Source of the DNA: a virus
IMG/VR virus record: IMGVR_UViG_3300025132_005903
Coordinates: 1-45,139 of that record
Strand: one strand, 5' to 3'
Length of the DNA stretch: 45,139 nt
Made by a program: the position numbers and the translations under genes. Within the stretch, counting starts at the first letter, position 1, and every line of letters begins with the position of its first letter. The notes beneath the pieces were generated by a model. The model ran no database searches. It was given only the letters and a program-made list of their open reading frames with translations, and was not told the origin of the DNA. This document shows positions 8,031 through 16,732 of this stretch, one piece after another.

Positions 8031-8328
8031 TACAACAAGTGCCACCAGGCATATTTGCTTTACAAGCTTTACATTTACATACTTGCCAATAAGCCCATCC
8101 AGCTGCTGAAGCTAGTAAACCTAGTCCAACCCAAATATTAGCTCCAAAAGTGCAACCTGCACCAACTGCTAATAAATAACCACCATAGCATTTAACATAA
8201 CATAGTATTAAATTGTATAAACTTCTGTTTTCATTTACATGAGCAATGATTTTCTCATCCAATTCAGTTTTATCTAAAACTTTTTTAACAACTTTCTTAG
8301 CTGTCTTTTTTATTTTTTTCTTTGCCAT
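8023..8328 (-). CDS. basic N-terminus membrane protein, 101 aa
   Basis: 101 residues: a strongly basic N-terminus (AKKKIKKTAKKVVKKVL), two hydrophobic stretches (about 38-58 and 64-82, rich in Gly/Ala), and a Cys-rich tail (CKCKACK ... GTCCNG). The cysteine pattern could bind metal or form disulfides. No family recognised. The C-terminal coding end overlaps the start of the nuclease-like gene. Confidence 0.55.
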   Translation of the reverse strand: MAKKKIKKTAKKVVKKVLDKTELDEKIIAHVNENRSLYNLILCYVKCYGGYLLAVGAGCTFGANIWVGLGLLASAAGWAYWQVCKCKACKANMPGGTCCNG

Positions 8329-8331
8329 TTT

Positions 8332-10137
8332 TTATCCCTTGTTTTGAATATAATATAATACATCTTCTTCCCAATCATCGATTGAAAAATCTTTATAATC
8401 TTTTTTACTTTTTGGATCTAATCTCCAAGAATTTTTTAATGAGTCCATGTAAGCTTTTGTAGCTGCTGAACCTACTCTTGCTGCTTTAGCACCTTTCATT
8501 GCCATTTTTAACATTTGAGAATCAGACATTTCAGTTAATTGCATTTCTTTTAATTGTTCTACAACAGATTCTCTTTTTGGTCCGTGCTTTGCATAGATAG
8601 CTTTCCATTCACCTTTTAATTTTCCTTTAAGTCTATCTCCAAAGCCCATTGCATTAGCTGGTCCAATCAATGAAGCAATTCTACCTTTTAGAATATGCTT
8701 ACCATATTTTCTACCATATGGTGAGGTCTTAATCCAAAACAAAAGGTTTGTTGCCAATTCCTTTGAAAATTTAATACCTTCAATAGAAGTAGTTCTACCT
8801 TTCATTACATCTTCTAGTCCAGCTTTTGTAGAGATTTCGCTCATGACTGTTTTTAACATAGGTTCAGCCATTTCTCTAATCATTTTTCTAAATTTGATTT
8901 CTGATTCATTCATTTTATTCTCCTTGAGTTTACCTTCATAAGTAACTTCTTTATTTCCTAAAGCAGATGCCATTGCTGATACTTCAATCCAGTTTAATTT
9001 ACCGCCATCAGGTCCTTTCCATTTACCTTTACCTAAAGCTGTATAAGTTTTACCATTCATATTAAGTTTTTTACCTGCCTTTGCCATCTTAATAAAGTTT
9101 CCAGCATCCTTAGCTTTGATAGCAGCTTCTTTCAATTTCTGACTGTCAGATTTTACTAAAGTAGCTTTTCCAGTTTTTTGAATTACAGCATCTAATTGAT
9201 CAGCAATACTAGGTGCTATCCACATACCTTTTGTTGGGTGACCAGATATAGTTATTGTGTCACCTGAAGCTTTTACTACCATGTTGATAGTTCTATTTCC
9301 AGCTTTGAATTTTTTGTATGCTGCCATTACAGCTTTTGAATCTTTTACTTTGTATGTTAAAGATTTGTACATGTGACCAGATTTTACGTAATCTTCTGTG
9401 TTTATTATTTTGACAGGGTATATTTCAGTACCAGGATCTTCATACCCAGTAACTTTTTCTTTCAAACCCTTCTCCTTCTTTAGCATTTGAGCAATCTTTA
9501 ATAATTTTTCTTTGTCGCCTTTCTTTAATTTCTTTAAGGCATCTGCATGAGCTAAAGCTTTTATTGTTTTTTCCCATTGTGCTGTAGATTCTTTTACAGA
9601 TTCTGTATCAAAAGCTTTTTCTCCTGGTGACATCTCATCATCGCTACCCATAAGCTTTATTCTTTTTTCACCTAAAGATTTGCCTTCTGTAGTTGTATAT
9701 TGTCTGTAGGCTTTGAATGCTTTTGGGAAGTCTTTTTTGAATTCTTTATCTCTTAAAGCTCTTGCATTACCATGCTTTGCTTTTAATTTCTTTGAAGCTT
9801 TGATTGATGCATCTAAATCGTTAACATATATTAAACCTTTCATTTTTCTAGGGTCATCTTTACCATAAGTACCAGACCAAACGAAATATCCTTCGTATAA
9901 GCCTTCGTGCCCTGGAACGTGATCTGCATTTAATACGTCTTTTGGTAATTTGCTTGTCATATTAACCGACTTAGCTATTTTGTTTGCTAGTTTCTTTAGA
10001 TCATATAAACCGAAAGTACTTTTTACAGGCATAGCTTTCATCAAGCTACCGTTTTTTCTAAAATAAACCTGGGACTTAACCAATTCAATTTCGTAAGGTC
10101 CAAAGGTTATTTTGTATTCATTTTTTGCTTCTTCCAT
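8332..10137 (-). CDS. large hypothetical protein, 601 aa
   Basis: 601 residues, predicted soluble, very Lys-rich with many Ala/Gly/Met-containing helices. Two internal stretches look like repeats of a small module (MVVKASGDTITISGHPTKGMW around 280-300 and MNGKTYTALGKGKWKGPDGG around 355-375). The C-terminal third (about 405-601) is helical and basic. No signal peptide, membrane helix or catalytic motif recognised. The length and late-region setting are compatible with a virion-associated or ejected protein, but this is a guess. A ribosome site (AGAGGAAA) precedes the ATG. Confidence 0.6.
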   Translation of the reverse strand: MEEAKNEYKITFGPYEIELVKSQVYFRKNGSLMKAMPVKSTFGLYDLKKLANKIAKSVNMTSKLPKDVLNADHVPGHEGLYEGYFVWSGTYGKDDPRKMKGLIYVNDLDASIKASKKLKAKHGNARALRDKEFKKDFPKAFKAYRQYTTTEGKSLGEKRIKLMGSDDEMSPGEKAFDTESVKESTAQWEKTIKALAHADALKKLKKGDKEKLLKIAQMLKKEKGLKEKVTGYEDPGTEIYPVKIINTEDYVKSGHMYKSLTYKVKDSKAVMAAYKKFKAGNRTINMVVKASGDTITISGHPTKGMWIAPSIADQLDAVIQKTGKATLVKSDSQKLKEAAIKAKDAGNFIKMAKAGKKLNMNGKTYTALGKGKWKGPDGGKLNWIEVSAMASALGNKEVTYEGKLKENKMNESEIKFRKMIREMAEPMLKTVMSEISTKAGLEDVMKGRTTSIEGIKFSKELATNLLFWIKTSPYGRKYGKHILKGRIASLIGPANAMGFGDRLKGKLKGEWKAIYAKHGPKRESVVEQLKEMQLTEMSDSQMLKMAMKGAKAARVGSAATKAYMDSLKNSWRLDPKSKKDYKDFSIDDWEEDVLYYIQNKG

Positions 10138-10206
10138 TGAAGGTTTCCTCTTGTATTTTTATGAATAATTATTCTTTAATAAATATCAATTTCCTAAACT
10201 AAATTG

Positions 10207-10467
10207 CTACTTTTTAGGCTTAGTATACTTAAACTTCTTATCCAATAATACATTAGCTTCTGTTTCAGCATCCATATGAGATTTGTATGGTCCACCAACT
10301 TTATTTTTGCCATGGAATAAATTTATTTCAACTGATCCTCCAATAATTTCGATTTCTCCTTTATGATTCCTCTTCTTTCTTGGCTGCGTTATCTTTTGTC
10401 TGATATCAAAATATCCTACCTTTCTAACGTAGCTTCCTAGTTTAATCGACTTTGGTGTACTGGCCAT
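10207..10467 (-). CDS. hypothetical protein, 86 aa
   Basis: 86 basic residues with no recognised family; contains GGSVEINLFHG and a Lys-rich tail (KFKYTKPKK). A clear GGAG sits 6-7 bases before the ATG. The upstream DNA (10475-10510) is AT-rich and has TATAAATA on the minus strand, the T4 late-promoter core, but one copy without support is not enough to call a promoter. Confidence 0.55.
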   Translation of the reverse strand: MASTPKSIKLGSYVRKVGYFDIRQKITQPRKKRNHKGEIEIIGGSVEINLFHGKNKVGGPYKSHMDAETEANVLLDKKFKYTKPKK

Positions 10468-10512
10468 TTTATCTCCATTTCATATTTATAGGGTTATTAT
10501 ATAAATATATAG

Positions 10513-10635
10513 TTATTCACTATTAGAGTTCTTTTTAGGTTCCTTATGTTTGGGTTGCTTCTTTTTCTTTTTTCTTTTTGGTAATTTAATTTCACCATAC
10601 TCATCTAACTCTAGATGGTTAATATTAATTTTCAT
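10513..10635 (-). CDS. short Lys-rich hypothetical protein, 40 aa
   Basis: A 40-residue ORF between two better supported genes: MKININHLELDEYGEIKLP followed by a run of Lys/Arg (KRKKKKKQPKHKEPKK). It starts immediately after the stop of the upstream gene, with AAGG about 8 bases before the ATG. The basic tail suggests nucleic-acid binding, but the ORF is short and AT-rich DNA can give such runs by chance. Confidence 0.4.
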   Translation of the reverse strand: MKININHLELDEYGEIKLPKRKKKKKQPKHKEPKKNSNSE

Positions 10636-10878
10636 TTAATCTACCTTAATCTTTAATTTTTTAATTTCTTCTAGAAATTCTAATACTTCTAGTTGTTTGC
10701 CTTTATCGTTTTTAATTTTAACTAATGGTAAAAGTTCTGGTGTCTTGTCTACCATCCACATTAGCTTCTTCAAACCTGTTCCTCCCCAAAATGTTTTGAA
10801 TGAACTTTCACCCAATAGATTACTTTCGAAAGTAGCTTCTTTTTCTTTATCGTCTGGAAATAAAATAAAATATTGCAT
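10636..10878 (-). CDS. hypothetical protein, 80 aa
   Basis: 80 residues from the ATG at 10878 (MQYFILFPDDKEKEATFES), chosen because that ATG overlaps the upstream stop (TAATG); a longer frame upstream would overlap the dehydrogenase gene. The sequence (NLLGESSFKTFW, GLKKLMWMVDKTPELL) is of a type I associate with small conserved proteins of marine T4-like phages, without a known function. Predicted soluble. Confidence 0.6.
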   Translation of the reverse strand: MQYFILFPDDKEKEATFESNLLGESSFKTFWGGTGLKKLMWMVDKTPELLPLVKIKNDKGKQLEVLEFLEEIKKLKIKVD

Positions 10879-11702
10879 TATATTACTGCTCTTCCTTTTT
10901 GTTTGTTCCAATCAAAATTAGTTCTGACTTGGTTGTTCTTTTTATCTGTTGCAGTTAACATCTTAGGATCTATACCTAATTCAGATGCTACATTTATTAA
11001 TGCTCTAACATCTTTTGGAAAGCAATGTCCACCGTATCCAAAATCTCCATCTGGTCCTGGAACTTCTAAATGAGAATTACCTATTCTATTATCATATTGA
11101 GCATACTCTATTACTTTATCGTAATCTATATCTAATCCATTACAAATCTGGTACATTTCATTTGCAAAAGAAACTTTTGTTGCTAGAAAAGAATTTGTAA
11201 AATACTTAACCATTTCTGCAATCGTTGAGCTTGTTTTTATAATTGCTACTCTTGGAAATGCTTTTTTGAATATTCTTCTTACTTTTGTTGATGCAGGTCT
11301 TGGTCCACCAATAATAATTCTATTTTGATTTTTGAAATCTTCTATTGAATTTGCTTCTGTTAAAAATTCTGGATTAAATACAATACTTAAATTTTCATAT
11401 CTATCATTCCACTTTTCAGTTGTTCCCGGTGGGATTGTAGATTTAACAATAATTATTTTATTTCCTATAGAATTTAATTCTTCTAAAACTGGTTCTATAA
11501 TTCCTAAGTGACAAGAACCTTCGCTATCCATTGGTGTAGGTAAGCATAAAAATATAACCTCAGATTTTTCGAATAATTCACCTAATGATTTACATGTTGA
11601 ATTTTTTGCGATATCAAATGTTTCTATATTGTAATGCTCTTTTAACCCTTCAAAGACTGCAGTCCCTACAAACCCTTGACCTATAATACCTAATGTTTTC
11701 AT
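10878..11702 (-). CDS. UDP-glucose/GDP-mannose dehydrogenase family protein, short form
   Basis: 274 residues from the ATG at 11702, which overlaps the upstream TGA (ATGA). The N-terminal Rossmann domain begins IIGQGFVG (NAD binding); LCLPTPMD, VKSTIPPGT and FNPEFLTEA are family landmarks; the catalytic Cys227 lies in FGYGGHCFPKDV. These enzymes oxidise the C6 hydroxyl of a nucleotide sugar to a uronate with two NAD+. Normal members are about 390-450 residues, and this one stops soon after the central domain, lacking most of the C-terminal UDP-binding domain. It may be a reduced but active enzyme or have a changed substrate. It is the last gene of the glycan operon. Confidence 0.85.
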   Translation of the reverse strand: MKTLGIIGQGFVGTAVFEGLKEHYNIETFDIAKNSTCKSLGELFEKSEVIFLCLPTPMDSEGSCHLGIIEPVLEELNSIGNKIIIVKSTIPPGTTEKWNDRYENLSIVFNPEFLTEANSIEDFKNQNRIIIGGPRPASTKVRRIFKKAFPRVAIIKTSSTIAEMVKYFTNSFLATKVSFANEMYQICNGLDIDYDKVIEYAQYDNRIGNSHLEVPGPDGDFGYGGHCFPKDVRALINVASELGIDPKMLTATDKKNNQVRTNFDWNKQKGRAVI

Positions 11703-12706
11703 TTTTCTGTTTTCCAATAATCGTAAATACCTTTATTTAATTCGTAATCCCCCCAAAAGAATCTTTTTCTGTTTGGTTGTGTTTGAGCCCACTTCCACAT
11801 TTTAGTTAATCCTTCTTCCAAATCTATTTCATGTTTGAAATCTAATAGTTGTTGGGATTTTTCCCATGTTGACCAAGCATGCTTAGCTTCATGTCGCGCT
11901 TCCAAGTATTTTTTTGTAAGGGGGGTGCCGGTGACTTTTAATAATATATCGCAAGCTTCATTGATAGTATATTCTTTGATACCACCAAGATTAATAATTT
12001 CTCCAATACATTCATCTCTTTGAGATGCATTCCAAAATGGAATTATAGAATCATCTACATAACTAAATGCTCTTTTTTGTTCGCCATCTCCAAATATAGT
12101 TGGCTGCATTCCATTGATTATTTGATACATCCAAATTCCTAATACATTTCTATACTTGTCCCATATATTTTGATTCTGACCGTAGAAATTGTGAGGTCTT
12201 ACAATTGTATAAGGTAAACCATGTTGTTCATAAGCTATTTTCAGATCCATCTCTACACCATACTTAGCAATACCATAAGGATCAATAGGGCATTGCTGTA
12301 GATCTTCATGGAATGGTGGTTTATATTTATTACCATATACAGACATTGAACTTGCAAATACAAATCTCTTTACACTGTGTTCAATACTACAAGTAATTAA
12401 ATTAGTAGAAGATATTAAATTATTCTCGTAATTAAACTTTCTAATAAATGGAGATAGACCTTCTGCTGCATATGCTGCAAAATGATATACTATTTCAGGT
12501 TTATGTGTTTTGAATAAATCTTTGACTCTGTCTAGTTCTTTTATATCGAACTTGTATAATTCAACGTCTTCTGGTAAATTTTCAATGTAACCACCAGATA
12601 AATCGTCAATCCCTATTACTTTGTAATCTGTATTTTTTACAATCCAATCTGCTAGTCTTGAACCTAACAGTCCAGCTACTCCTGTTACTAAAATAGTTTT
12701 ATTCAT
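11699..12706 (-). CDS. NAD-dependent nucleotide-sugar epimerase/dehydratase (extended SDR)
   Basis: 335 residues. Extended short-chain dehydrogenase fold: NAD-binding VTGVAGLLGS at the N-terminus, IDDLSGG after the second strand, ASSMSVYG with the catalytic Ser, and PYGIAKYG carrying the Tyr-x3-Lys pair near residue 145. RPHNFYG and a C-terminal substrate domain follow. SSxSVYG favours a UDP-hexose 4-epimerase type over a 4,6-dehydratase (which usually has TDEVYG), but substrate cannot be fixed from sequence. It overlaps both neighbours by a few bases, as expected in a coupled operon, and would supply an activated sugar for the glycosyltransferases encoded alongside. Confidence 0.85.
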   Translation of the reverse strand: MNKTILVTGVAGLLGSRLADWIVKNTDYKVIGIDDLSGGYIENLPEDVELYKFDIKELDRVKDLFKTHKPEIVYHFAAYAAEGLSPFIRKFNYENNLISSTNLITCSIEHSVKRFVFASSMSVYGNKYKPPFHEDLQQCPIDPYGIAKYGVEMDLKIAYEQHGLPYTIVRPHNFYGQNQNIWDKYRNVLGIWMYQIINGMQPTIFGDGEQKRAFSYVDDSIIPFWNASQRDECIGEIINLGGIKEYTINEACDILLKVTGTPLTKKYLEARHEAKHAWSTWEKSQQLLDFKHEIDLEEGLTKMWKWAQTQPNRKRFFWGDYELNKGIYDYWKTEK

Positions 12707-13487
12707 AGTTTATCCCTTTTACTTTATTACCCTTTGGTGAATGAGTATTATCCTGGTTCTTTATCATTCCAAAACCCCATTTATATTTATATAACTCGTG
12801 TGCTTCACTTTCGCTTTCTGTAAATCTTTGTCCCTCTTTACCATTTTTAGTAGCGACAGAACCAAAATGATAGAAATTTAATTTTCTAGACCTTAAGGTT
12901 TTCATACCTGCTAATTCACATTTCAAAAAGAAGTCCCAATCGCAAACGAATGGTGATGGATATAAATCGTCAAAACCTCCTACCATCATATACTTTTTCT
13001 TTGATATTAATAGTGGGAATATTCCTCCATCTCTTGTAAGATGATCTTTTCTAAATTGTGGTTCAGAAGTAATAAAATTGTCTAAATCAAAATCTTCTGG
13101 TGTGCCAAAGTCTTCTGTTTCAAAGTTAAAAATACTAGGAGATTTTTCAATTTGATTGGGTGTAAGTATTATATCTTCATGATAATCGCTTTCTAGTATT
13201 GCATCCCAATCAGCACATAAAACATTGTCGTCGTTTACTATGAGAACTTTATCGGATGAAGCATTCCAAACTCCTAGATTCAAAGAATATTGCATTCCCA
13301 TATTTTCAGGGCTTTCTATAAAGCTAACGTCATTTTCATATTTTTTTATTATTTCTGAAGATTCTTCTACATAACCATCTATTATGCAAATAATTTCATT
13401 TCTATATTTTTGACCCAATAAAGCAGATTCTAAACATATATCTAAACATTTTGGATTCCTATAACTTGGTATAATTAAACTAATCAT
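12699..13487 (-). CDS. family 2-like glycosyltransferase
   Basis: 262 residues, GT-A fold. It starts MISLIIPSYRNPKCLDICL, the standard GT2 opening; ENMGMQYSLNLGVWNASSD is the nucleotide-binding region, and KVLIVNDDNVL holds the DxD-like metal-binding acids. GGFDDLYPSPFVCDWDFFLKCE matches the acceptor-side E/D-D motif. No membrane helix is visible, so it is a soluble or peripheral enzyme adding a sugar from a nucleotide-sugar donor. Donor and acceptor unknown. Confidence 0.85.
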   Translation of the reverse strand: MISLIIPSYRNPKCLDICLESALLGQKYRNEIICIIDGYVEESSEIIKKYENDVSFIESPENMGMQYSLNLGVWNASSDKVLIVNDDNVLCADWDAILESDYHEDIILTPNQIEKSPSIFNFETEDFGTPEDFDLDNFITSEPQFRKDHLTRDGGIFPLLISKKKYMMVGGFDDLYPSPFVCDWDFFLKCELAGMKTLRSRKLNFYHFGSVATKNGKEGQRFTESESEAHELYKYKWGFGMIKNQDNTHSPKGNKVKGINYE

Positions 13488-14940
13488 TTATTTCCTCCCA
13501 ATTTGTAAATGGTGAAAGCCATGCAGTTTCGCAGTGAGTACTAAAACCTGGAACTGAGCTTAATGCTGCAACTCCTTTCTCTTTTGATAATTCTGTAAAG
13601 AATCCAAAAGAATTAGTTATACTATTACTAGAATATTTTTCTAATAAATGTTTGTCGTGTTTTAATCTAGAAACCCTAGCTGCAAATGACATAACTGTAG
13701 AATTTGTAATTTTCCAATGTACATTTTCTGTTTTCACTAATCTTGTAACTTCTCCCTTTTCTTCTATATAGGGATTACCTCCGTTTTCTTTATTTATATA
13801 TTTGTCAGGGTGATCGTATAAAGTAACATAACTATCATAAGAATTTAATGCTTCAATTAATAACCCTTTAGATTCTTCTTTGTGTAAGAAGTCATCCTCT
13901 AATAAATATACAAAATCAGATTCTAAATTCTCTTTTATTGCTAAATTTAATGCATCTCTAAAAGTACCAGAACCATTTCCATTTGAAACTTCAATAAATC
14001 TTACTCCTAAATTTCTTAATAATTCTATGTGTTCTACATTTAGATTATCACCAATTACTGTTATATTTTCTTTGCCAAATTTATTTATGCAATTTTGTAA
14101 ACAAGTTTTTTTACTAGCATTTGAAATTTTATTTTTATTTATACCAGCTTGTTGATTTGATAATCTGTAATATACTTTTATATTTTGAGGTTTAGATTTT
14201 AATCTAGTAACGCCTAGTCCACAACTACCATAAAAGCCAAAGTGATCATAATCTTTTATTGGAAAAGTTTCTTCGAAAGCTTCTCTCTCTGCCATTTCTT
14301 GATGATTCAAATTTTCTTTTATGCTTATATATTTCTGAGCTTCTTTACTAGAGTATGGAGAAAAGCTCCATTCATGATATAAGTGTAAAGCTTCTGGATA
14401 CTTTTCATATAAAAGTTTTGCTACTGGAAAGCAGAAATCTGATTCATGGCTTGCATCTGTAAATATGATATCGAACTTTTCATTTAGTTTTGGAATTAAA
14501 TCTAGTGCATCTACATCGCCGTATTCTTTTATGATACCGCTTTTTATATACTTAACAAAAGAAGGTATTAGGTTTGGATCATTTGCATTGGAAAATTTAT
14601 CGCAAGTGTGTAATGTACCAGAACCATTAGTTTCTAGAGCTTTTGCAATTACAACAGAAGAGCATCCAGCTGCATGACCTATTTCCAATACAGATTTAGG
14701 CTTCATCCTTCTAATATATAGATATATAATTTTACCTTCATTGTAATCTACTGGACCTGCTCCAGCTATATGACCATTACCATTTGAAGATTTAGTAATA
14801 ATTTCTTCCATGAAACCGTTATCCCAGAAATTGTCAAACTCTTTTTCTAATTCTGAATAGTCAGCAAATTCCAATTTCAATTGGTTTACAATTACTTCGT
14901 CATTTTTATATTTTTCTTTCAAATCTTTTAATAGTATCAT
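13480..14940 (-). CDS. bifunctional methyltransferase-glycosyltransferase fusion
   Basis: 486 residues with two domains. Residues about 65-240 are a class I SAM methyltransferase: SVLEIGHAAGCSSVVIAKAL (SAM-binding motif I), LHTCDKF, and FDIIFTDASHESD, resembling the Methyltransf_24/CmcI-like group. Residues about 255-486 look like a GT-A glycosyltransferase: IKVYYRLSNQ, GNGSGTFRDALNLAI, then FVYLLEDDFLH with an acidic DxD-type motif near 350, and a later region with the aromatic/acidic composition of acceptor sites. One enzyme could methylate and another transfer a sugar on the same chain. The overlap with both neighbours shows it is part of the operon. Fusion call rests on domain reading by eye. 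Confidence 0.72.
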   Translation of the reverse strand: MILLKDLKEKYKNDEVIVNQLKLEFADYSELEKEFDNFWDNGFMEEIITKSSNGNGHIAGAGPVDYNEGKIIYLYIRRMKPKSVLEIGHAAGCSSVVIAKALETNGSGTLHTCDKFSNANDPNLIPSFVKYIKSGIIKEYGDVDALDLIPKLNEKFDIIFTDASHESDFCFPVAKLLYEKYPEALHLYHEWSFSPYSSKEAQKYISIKENLNHQEMAEREAFEETFPIKDYDHFGFYGSCGLGVTRLKSKPQNIKVYYRLSNQQAGINKNKISNASKKTCLQNCINKFGKENITVIGDNLNVEHIELLRNLGVRFIEVSNGNGSGTFRDALNLAIKENLESDFVYLLEDDFLHKEESKGLLIEALNSYDSYVTLYDHPDKYINKENGGNPYIEEKGEVTRLVKTENVHWKITNSTVMSFAARVSRLKHDKHLLEKYSSNSITNSFGFFTELSKEKGVAALSSVPGFSTHCETAWLSPFTNWEEIND

Positions 14941-15821
14941 AAGTATTTTATCCCTTTAACTGTATTAGATTTCATACCTTGTCTAACTGGTATGTATGTT
15001 ATATCTACGTATCTTGGTAAAACGTCATACATAGAACTGCTATATCCTAAATTTATTTTTGCTTTAGATCTTATATATAATTGAACTCTAATAGAAACTT
15101 CTATATCCTTTAGATTTAATCCAACTTTTATAAAGTCATAAGGCGTTTTATCTCCATAATAAACAAATTCATATTTTGAATGTTCTTTTAGAATACTTTG
15201 TAAAGCTTCCTCCGATTCCCCTTTGTAATTGTCCGAGCCTATATCTGTATTACTTAGAATTAAACCGCAAAATTCTTTTTCTCCAAAATACTTCTTTATC
15301 AATGAATCACCTTGTTCTATTTCATCTTCTGTCCAATAGAATTCTGGCTGGTTATCTTCTAATTCATTTTCTGAGAATTTCCAAAACTTCAGAACTTGGT
15401 TTATCAATGGTTCATTTATATCGTCTTCATTGTATATCCTATAATGATCATGGAATACTTCATTTTCAACTTTATCAATGAATCCATCAACATAAGGGTT
15501 ATTCTTATATACCCTTTCAACATTTTTTTCTGGGTTTGGCCAGTGATTCCAAAGTTCTATATCTTTCGTATAAAACTCTTTTATTAGTTTTTCACTTGGT
15601 AAATAAACTTTACAATTAGGATATTTTTCTTTTAGCAATCTAGGCATTGCAGATAAGATTCCCCAATCTCCAAAACCATTAGACATTCTAAACAAAAGAA
15701 AATCTCCCTTTTCTAAATATTCCTTTGGTATATATCTAGGATCTTTACTTGAAAAGCCGAGGTTTGTTACCTCTCCAGCCCAGCTAAAACCTTTTTCATT
15801 TAATCTAAAAAATACTGGCAT
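14937..15821 (-). CDS. GT9-like (heptosyltransferase-fold) glycosyltransferase
   Basis: 294 residues. SNGFGDWGILSAMPRLLKEKY resembles the N-terminal G-D-x3-x-L-P motif of family 9 glycosyltransferases (ADP-heptose:LPS type). The second half has short Rossmann-like strands (CGLILSNTDIGSDNYKG, FVYYGDK) and AKINLGYSSSMYDVLPRYV, which fits the donor-binding end of GT-B enzymes where a Ser-rich loop follows a Gly. The match is partial, so GT-B fold transferase is more certain than the family number. Located between a fusion GT and an aminotransferase in the operon. Confidence 0.6.
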   Translation of the reverse strand: MPVFFRLNEKGFSWAGEVTNLGFSSKDPRYIPKEYLEKGDFLLFRMSNGFGDWGILSAMPRLLKEKYPNCKVYLPSEKLIKEFYTKDIELWNHWPNPEKNVERVYKNNPYVDGFIDKVENEVFHDHYRIYNEDDINEPLINQVLKFWKFSENELEDNQPEFYWTEDEIEQGDSLIKKYFGEKEFCGLILSNTDIGSDNYKGESEEALQSILKEHSKYEFVYYGDKTPYDFIKVGLNLKDIEVSIRVQLYIRSKAKINLGYSSSMYDVLPRYVDITYIPVRQGMKSNTVKGIKYL

Positions 15822-16732
15822 TACAATTTACTTATTATTCTTATTACATCATTTACATCTGCAACCGTCATTGCTTCGTGAAACGGTATACTTAAAGTAT
15901 GTTTAGCTAATTCCTCTGACTCAGGGCATTTTATATTAGAACCGTAAACTTCATGGTTATGTAGACATGAATAATGAATACCAGTTACTAAACCTTTCTT
16001 TTTCAATTTAGCCATTGCTTTAATATTATCTTCTACTTCAATTCTGTATAAATGATTACTTGTGTTATTTAACTTAAACCAAAAATTATATATGTCTCTA
16101 ATTTCTTTAAGAGTTTTTAATTTATTTTCATATTTTTTGAAATTTTCATTTGCAACAAAAGCTTGAACAGAATTCAAATACATTTTATATCCTGGAAAAT
16201 TTATTTTTCTTTCCCAATTGTTTTTTGCAAAAGACATTCCATTTAATGTTGCTTCTCTAAACCAATCAATCTTTTCTTTATCGTTGCTTACTATCATACC
16301 ACCATCTATACTTCCAACTGGTTTTGTTGGATAAAATGAAAACATCATTAAATCTTCATCATTAGCTTCTTTCTTAAATTGGTCTTTTTCTAATTTTTGA
16401 GCTGAATCTATTATTTTATAATCTTCAAAATTATGCAATACATAAGAATCTCCAACCCATTCTACGTTGTCTGTAAATTTAACTTTATTACCAGAAGTTA
16501 TAATAGCATTAGCAACAACTGGTGGAATCATAGAAGGTATTTCTATTTCTGTATTCTTATTTAATAATGCTAAGAATATTGCATTTGTTGCACTGCTAAC
16601 ACCACATGCATATTTTGCACCAACAAAATCTGCTATCTTCTGTTCAAATTCATTTACTAAATTGTCGTGTAGTATATGATTAAACTTTCCAGTGTCTATA
16701 GTGTAATTTTCTATATTAAATAGATTTATCAT
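15821..16732 (-). CDS. DegT/DnrJ/EryC1-type sugar aminotransferase (PLP)
   Basis: 303 residues. The DegT family pattern is intact at the key points: ACGVSSATNAIFLAL near 42-56 (phosphate loop), IIDSAQ with Asp109 and Gln112 (pyridine-ring contacts), FSFYPTKPVGSIDGG with the Schiff-base Lys137, and YKMYLNSVQA later. The enzyme transfers an amino group from glutamate to a keto-sugar nucleotide. It is about 60-70 residues shorter than usual members, with a compact C-terminus. With the FdtA-like isomerase and the N-formyltransferase further upstream in this operon it suggests a 3-amino-3,6-dideoxy sugar that is then formylated. Confidence 0.85.
   Translation of the reverse strand: MINLFNIENYTIDTGKFNHILHDNLVNEFEQKIADFVGAKYACGVSSATNAIFLALLNKNTEIEIPSMIPPVVANAIITSGNKVKFTDNVEWVGDSYVLHNFEDYKIIDSAQKLEKDQFKKEANDEDLMMFSFYPTKPVGSIDGGMIVSNDKEKIDWFREATLNGMSFAKNNWERKINFPGYKMYLNSVQAFVANENFKKYENKLKTLKEIRDIYNFWFKLNNTSNHLYRIEVEDNIKAMAKLKKKGLVTGIHYSCLHNHEVYGSNIKCPESEELAKHTLSIPFHEAMTVADVNDVIRIISKL

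Noticed and set aside
10163-10174. Perfect palindrome GAATAATTATTC
   Set aside because: Twelve AT-rich bases are likely by chance; no loop, T-run or second copy.
10475-10510. T4-type late promoter (TATAAATA on the minus strand)
   Set aside because: Such strings are common in AT-rich DNA; no consistent copies precede the other late-type genes.
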